From positions 1 through 33,088 of the forward strand of contig JANWXW010000116.1 of NCBI GenBank assembly GCA_025057315.1: a DNA stretch of 33,088 bases, given 5' to 3'. This DNA is from Myxococcota bacterium. Lineage in GTDB: Bacteria; Myxococcota_A; Polyangia; Palsa-1104; JAEUJZ01. Position numbers and translations under genes: made by a program. The notes under the pieces are model-generated. The model worked only from the letters and a program-made list of their open reading frames with translations, was not told the origin of the DNA and did not search any database. Below are positions 31,647 through 33,088 of the stretch, piece after piece (within the stretch, counting starts at the first letter, position 1; every line of letters begins with the position of its first letter).

Positions 31647-33088
31647 ATGAACAGCCCTGAACCGCTTCAGCCACCAGAAGGCATCGGGGAGGCCCCCTCC
31701 CGGCCCTCTGCCAACCACCTGCAGGCCGCCATGCAGGCCGCGCTCGGCCGCCAGCGAGAGGCCTTTCTGCGCGAGGGTCCGCCCTCGCTCAAGGTGCGTC
31801 TTGACCGCCTCGATCGCGCCCTGTCGCTGCTGCTGCGCCACCAGGACGAGATCTGCAATGCCCTGTCGGCCGACTTCGGCCATCGCAGCCGCGAACAGAC
31901 CCTTATCACCGACGTGATGGTGTCCGTCCGCGCGCTGCGGCACGCGATGCGCCATGTGCGCCACTGGATGCGTCCCGAGCGCCGAGCGGTGGATTTCCCC
32001 CTCAACCTCGTCGGGGCTCAAGCGCGCATCGAGTACCAACCCAAGGGCGTGGTGGGCCTTATCAGCCCGTGGAACTTCCCGATCAGCCTGATCTTTGTGC
32101 CGCTGGCCGGCATCCTGTCGGCGGGCAACCGGGTGATGATCAAGCCCTCGGAGCTGACCCCGACCACCTCGGACCTGGTGGCGCGCCTGCTGGCAGGGGC
32201 CTTCAGCGAGGCCGAGGTAGCCGTCTTTGTGGGCGGGCCCGAGGTGGGCGCGGCCTTCTGCCGCCTGCCGTTTGACCATCTTATGTACACGGGCTCCACG
32301 GCGGTGGGGCGCCTTGTCATGCGTGCCGCCGCCGAGAACCTGGTGCCGCTGACGCTGGAGTTGGGCGGGAAGTCGCCCGTGGTGATCTCGCGATCCGCCG
32401 ACCTCGCCGATGCCGCGACCAAGATCATGGCGGGCAAGATGCTCAACGCGGGCCAGGTCTGCCTGGCGCCCGACTATGTCCTTTTGCCCGAAGAGAGCGT
32501 GGAGCCCTTTGTCGCCCATGCGCAGGCGGCTGTGCGGCGGATGTTCCCGTCGCTGCGTGACAACCCCGACTACACTTCGGTGATCAACGAGCGGCATGTC
32601 CAGCGGCTCCGCGCCTACCTGGAGGATGCCCGCAGCCGGGGCGCCCGCCTGGTCGAGATCAACCCGGCGGGGGAGGACTTCTCGCAGCAGTCCGCGCACA
32701 AGCTGCCGCCCACCCTCCTCCTCGATGTCACCGATGACATGAAGGTCATGCAGGAGGAGATCTTTGGCCCCCTGCTGCCCCTGCGTCCTTACCGCTGGCT
32801 GTCAGAGGCCATCGAATACATCAACAGCCACGACCGGCCCCTGGCGCTGTACTACTTCGGCCACGATCCGCATGAGGAGGAGCGCGTGCTCCACTGCACG
32901 GTCTCGGGCGGCGTGACCATCAACGACGTGATCATGCACTTTGTCCAGCAGGACCTGCCCTTTGGCGGCATCGGGCCCTCCGGCATGGGGCGATACGGCG
33001 GGGTGCACGGCTTCCGCGAGTTCAGCCATGCGCGCGCGGTCTACACCCAGACCCGGCTGCGCCGGGTCCTGGATCTGATGCGCCCCCC
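31647..33088 (+). CDS. ALDH3-like (coniferyl/fatty) aldehyde dehydrogenase, 3' end cut by window
   Basis: At least 480 residues; the frame is open to the right edge and only the last few residues are probably missing. It oxidises an aldehyde to the acid with NAD(P). Visible: WNFPISLIFVPLAGILSAGN (cofactor fold), IKPSELTP, YTGSTAVGRLVMRAAA, catalytic-base Glu238 in LELGGKSP, nucleophile Cys272 in NAGQVCLAPDY, EEIFGPLLPL, and PFGGIGPSGMGRYGG. The GQxCxAPDY form and overall length match the coniferyl-aldehyde and ALDH3 groups rather than ALDH1/2. A 45-residue Pro/Ala-rich N-terminal lead precedes the conserved part. ATG 31647 has GGAG at 8 bases and a good promoter. Substrate unknown; medium-chain, fatty or aromatic aldehydes are possible. 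Confidence 0.88.
   Translation, partial: MNSPEPLQPPEGIGEAPSRPSANHLQAAMQAALGRQREAFLREGPPSLKVRLDRLDRALSLLLRHQDEICNALSADFGHRSREQTLITDVMVSVRALRHAMRHVRHWMRPERRAVDFPLNLVGAQARIEYQPKGVVGLISPWNFPISLIFVPLAGILSAGNRVMIKPSELTPTTSDLVARLLAGAFSEAEVAVFVGGPEVGAAFCRLPFDHLMYTGSTAVGRLVMRAAAENLVPLTLELGGKSPVVISRSADLADAATKIMAGKMLNAGQVCLAPDYVLLPEESVEPFVAHAQAAVRRMFPSLRDNPDYTSVINERHVQRLRAYLEDARSRGARLVEINPAGEDFSQQSAHKLPPTLLLDVTDDMKVMQEEIFGPLLPLRPYRWLSEAIEYINSHDRPLALYYFGHDPHEEERVLHCTVSGGVTINDVIMHFVQQDLPFGGIGPSGMGRYGGVHGFREFSHARAVYTQTRLRRVLDLMRP

Noticed and set aside
31563..32699. Minus-strand reading frame of about 380 codons opposite the aldehyde dehydrogenase
   Set aside because: No domain, and the plus strand has the intact ALDH motifs in a continuous frame to the window edge.

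Overview
The window is a GC-rich (about two thirds G+C), densely coded bacterial chromosome segment of about 33 kb with 23 protein genes and no rRNA, tRNA, CRISPR array or insertion sequence that I could see. Three membrane-anchored Ser/Thr kinases, a DUF507 gene, an NtrB/NtrC-like two-component pair, a complete set of mevalonate-pathway kinases and HpnC/HpnD together suggest a myxobacterium-like lineage (Myxococcota or an uncultured deltaproteobacterial relative). This is inferred from gene content, not from a marker-gene comparison. The DUF1549/DUF1553 plus DUF1501 pair is more typical of Planctomycetes.

Layout. 1-1781: 3' end of rsmI and a YeeZ-like epimerase with an added cupin-like tail. 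1833-6770: three receptor-like Ser/Thr kinases, two in tandem on + and one convergent on -. 6816-8770: a translationally coupled GT2 glycosyltransferase and UDP-GlcNAc 2-epimerase (cell-surface glycan synthesis). 8767-9732: infA and a DUF507 gene on -. 9919-12878: DUF1501 and DUF1549/DUF1553 genes on -. 12915-17205: farnesyl diphosphate synthase and a sigma54-type two-component system on -. 17392-24495: a seven-gene + strand operon, fni-mvaK1-mvaD-mvaK2-mvaA-hpnC-hpnD. 24530-28256: a HEAT-THUMP-methyltransferase and an S9 peptidase. 28336-33088: an ILVBL/HACL2-like ThDP enzyme (-), an O-antigen ligase/polymerase-like membrane protein (+) and an ALDH3-like aldehyde dehydrogenase (+, cut by the window end).

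The centre of interest is 12915-24495. In the isoprenoid operon every junction from mvaK1 to hpnD is a 4-base ATGA or GTGA overlap, so the genes probably form one translationally coupled unit. It runs from HMG-CoA to IPP/DMAPP; the divergently encoded IspA-type enzyme would make FPP, and HpnD then HpnC would turn FPP into presqualene diphosphate and hydroxysqualene. HMG-CoA synthase, HpnE and a squalene cyclase are not in the window. The divergent intergenic region carries a perfect 9-base direct repeat with an 11-base period, a candidate operator.

A second theme is start-site architecture. Several genes have a TAnnnT or CATnAT box 6-7 bases before the start codon and no Shine-Dalgarno sequence, suggesting leaderless mRNAs, whereas genes inside operons have good Shine-Dalgarno sequences or overlaps.
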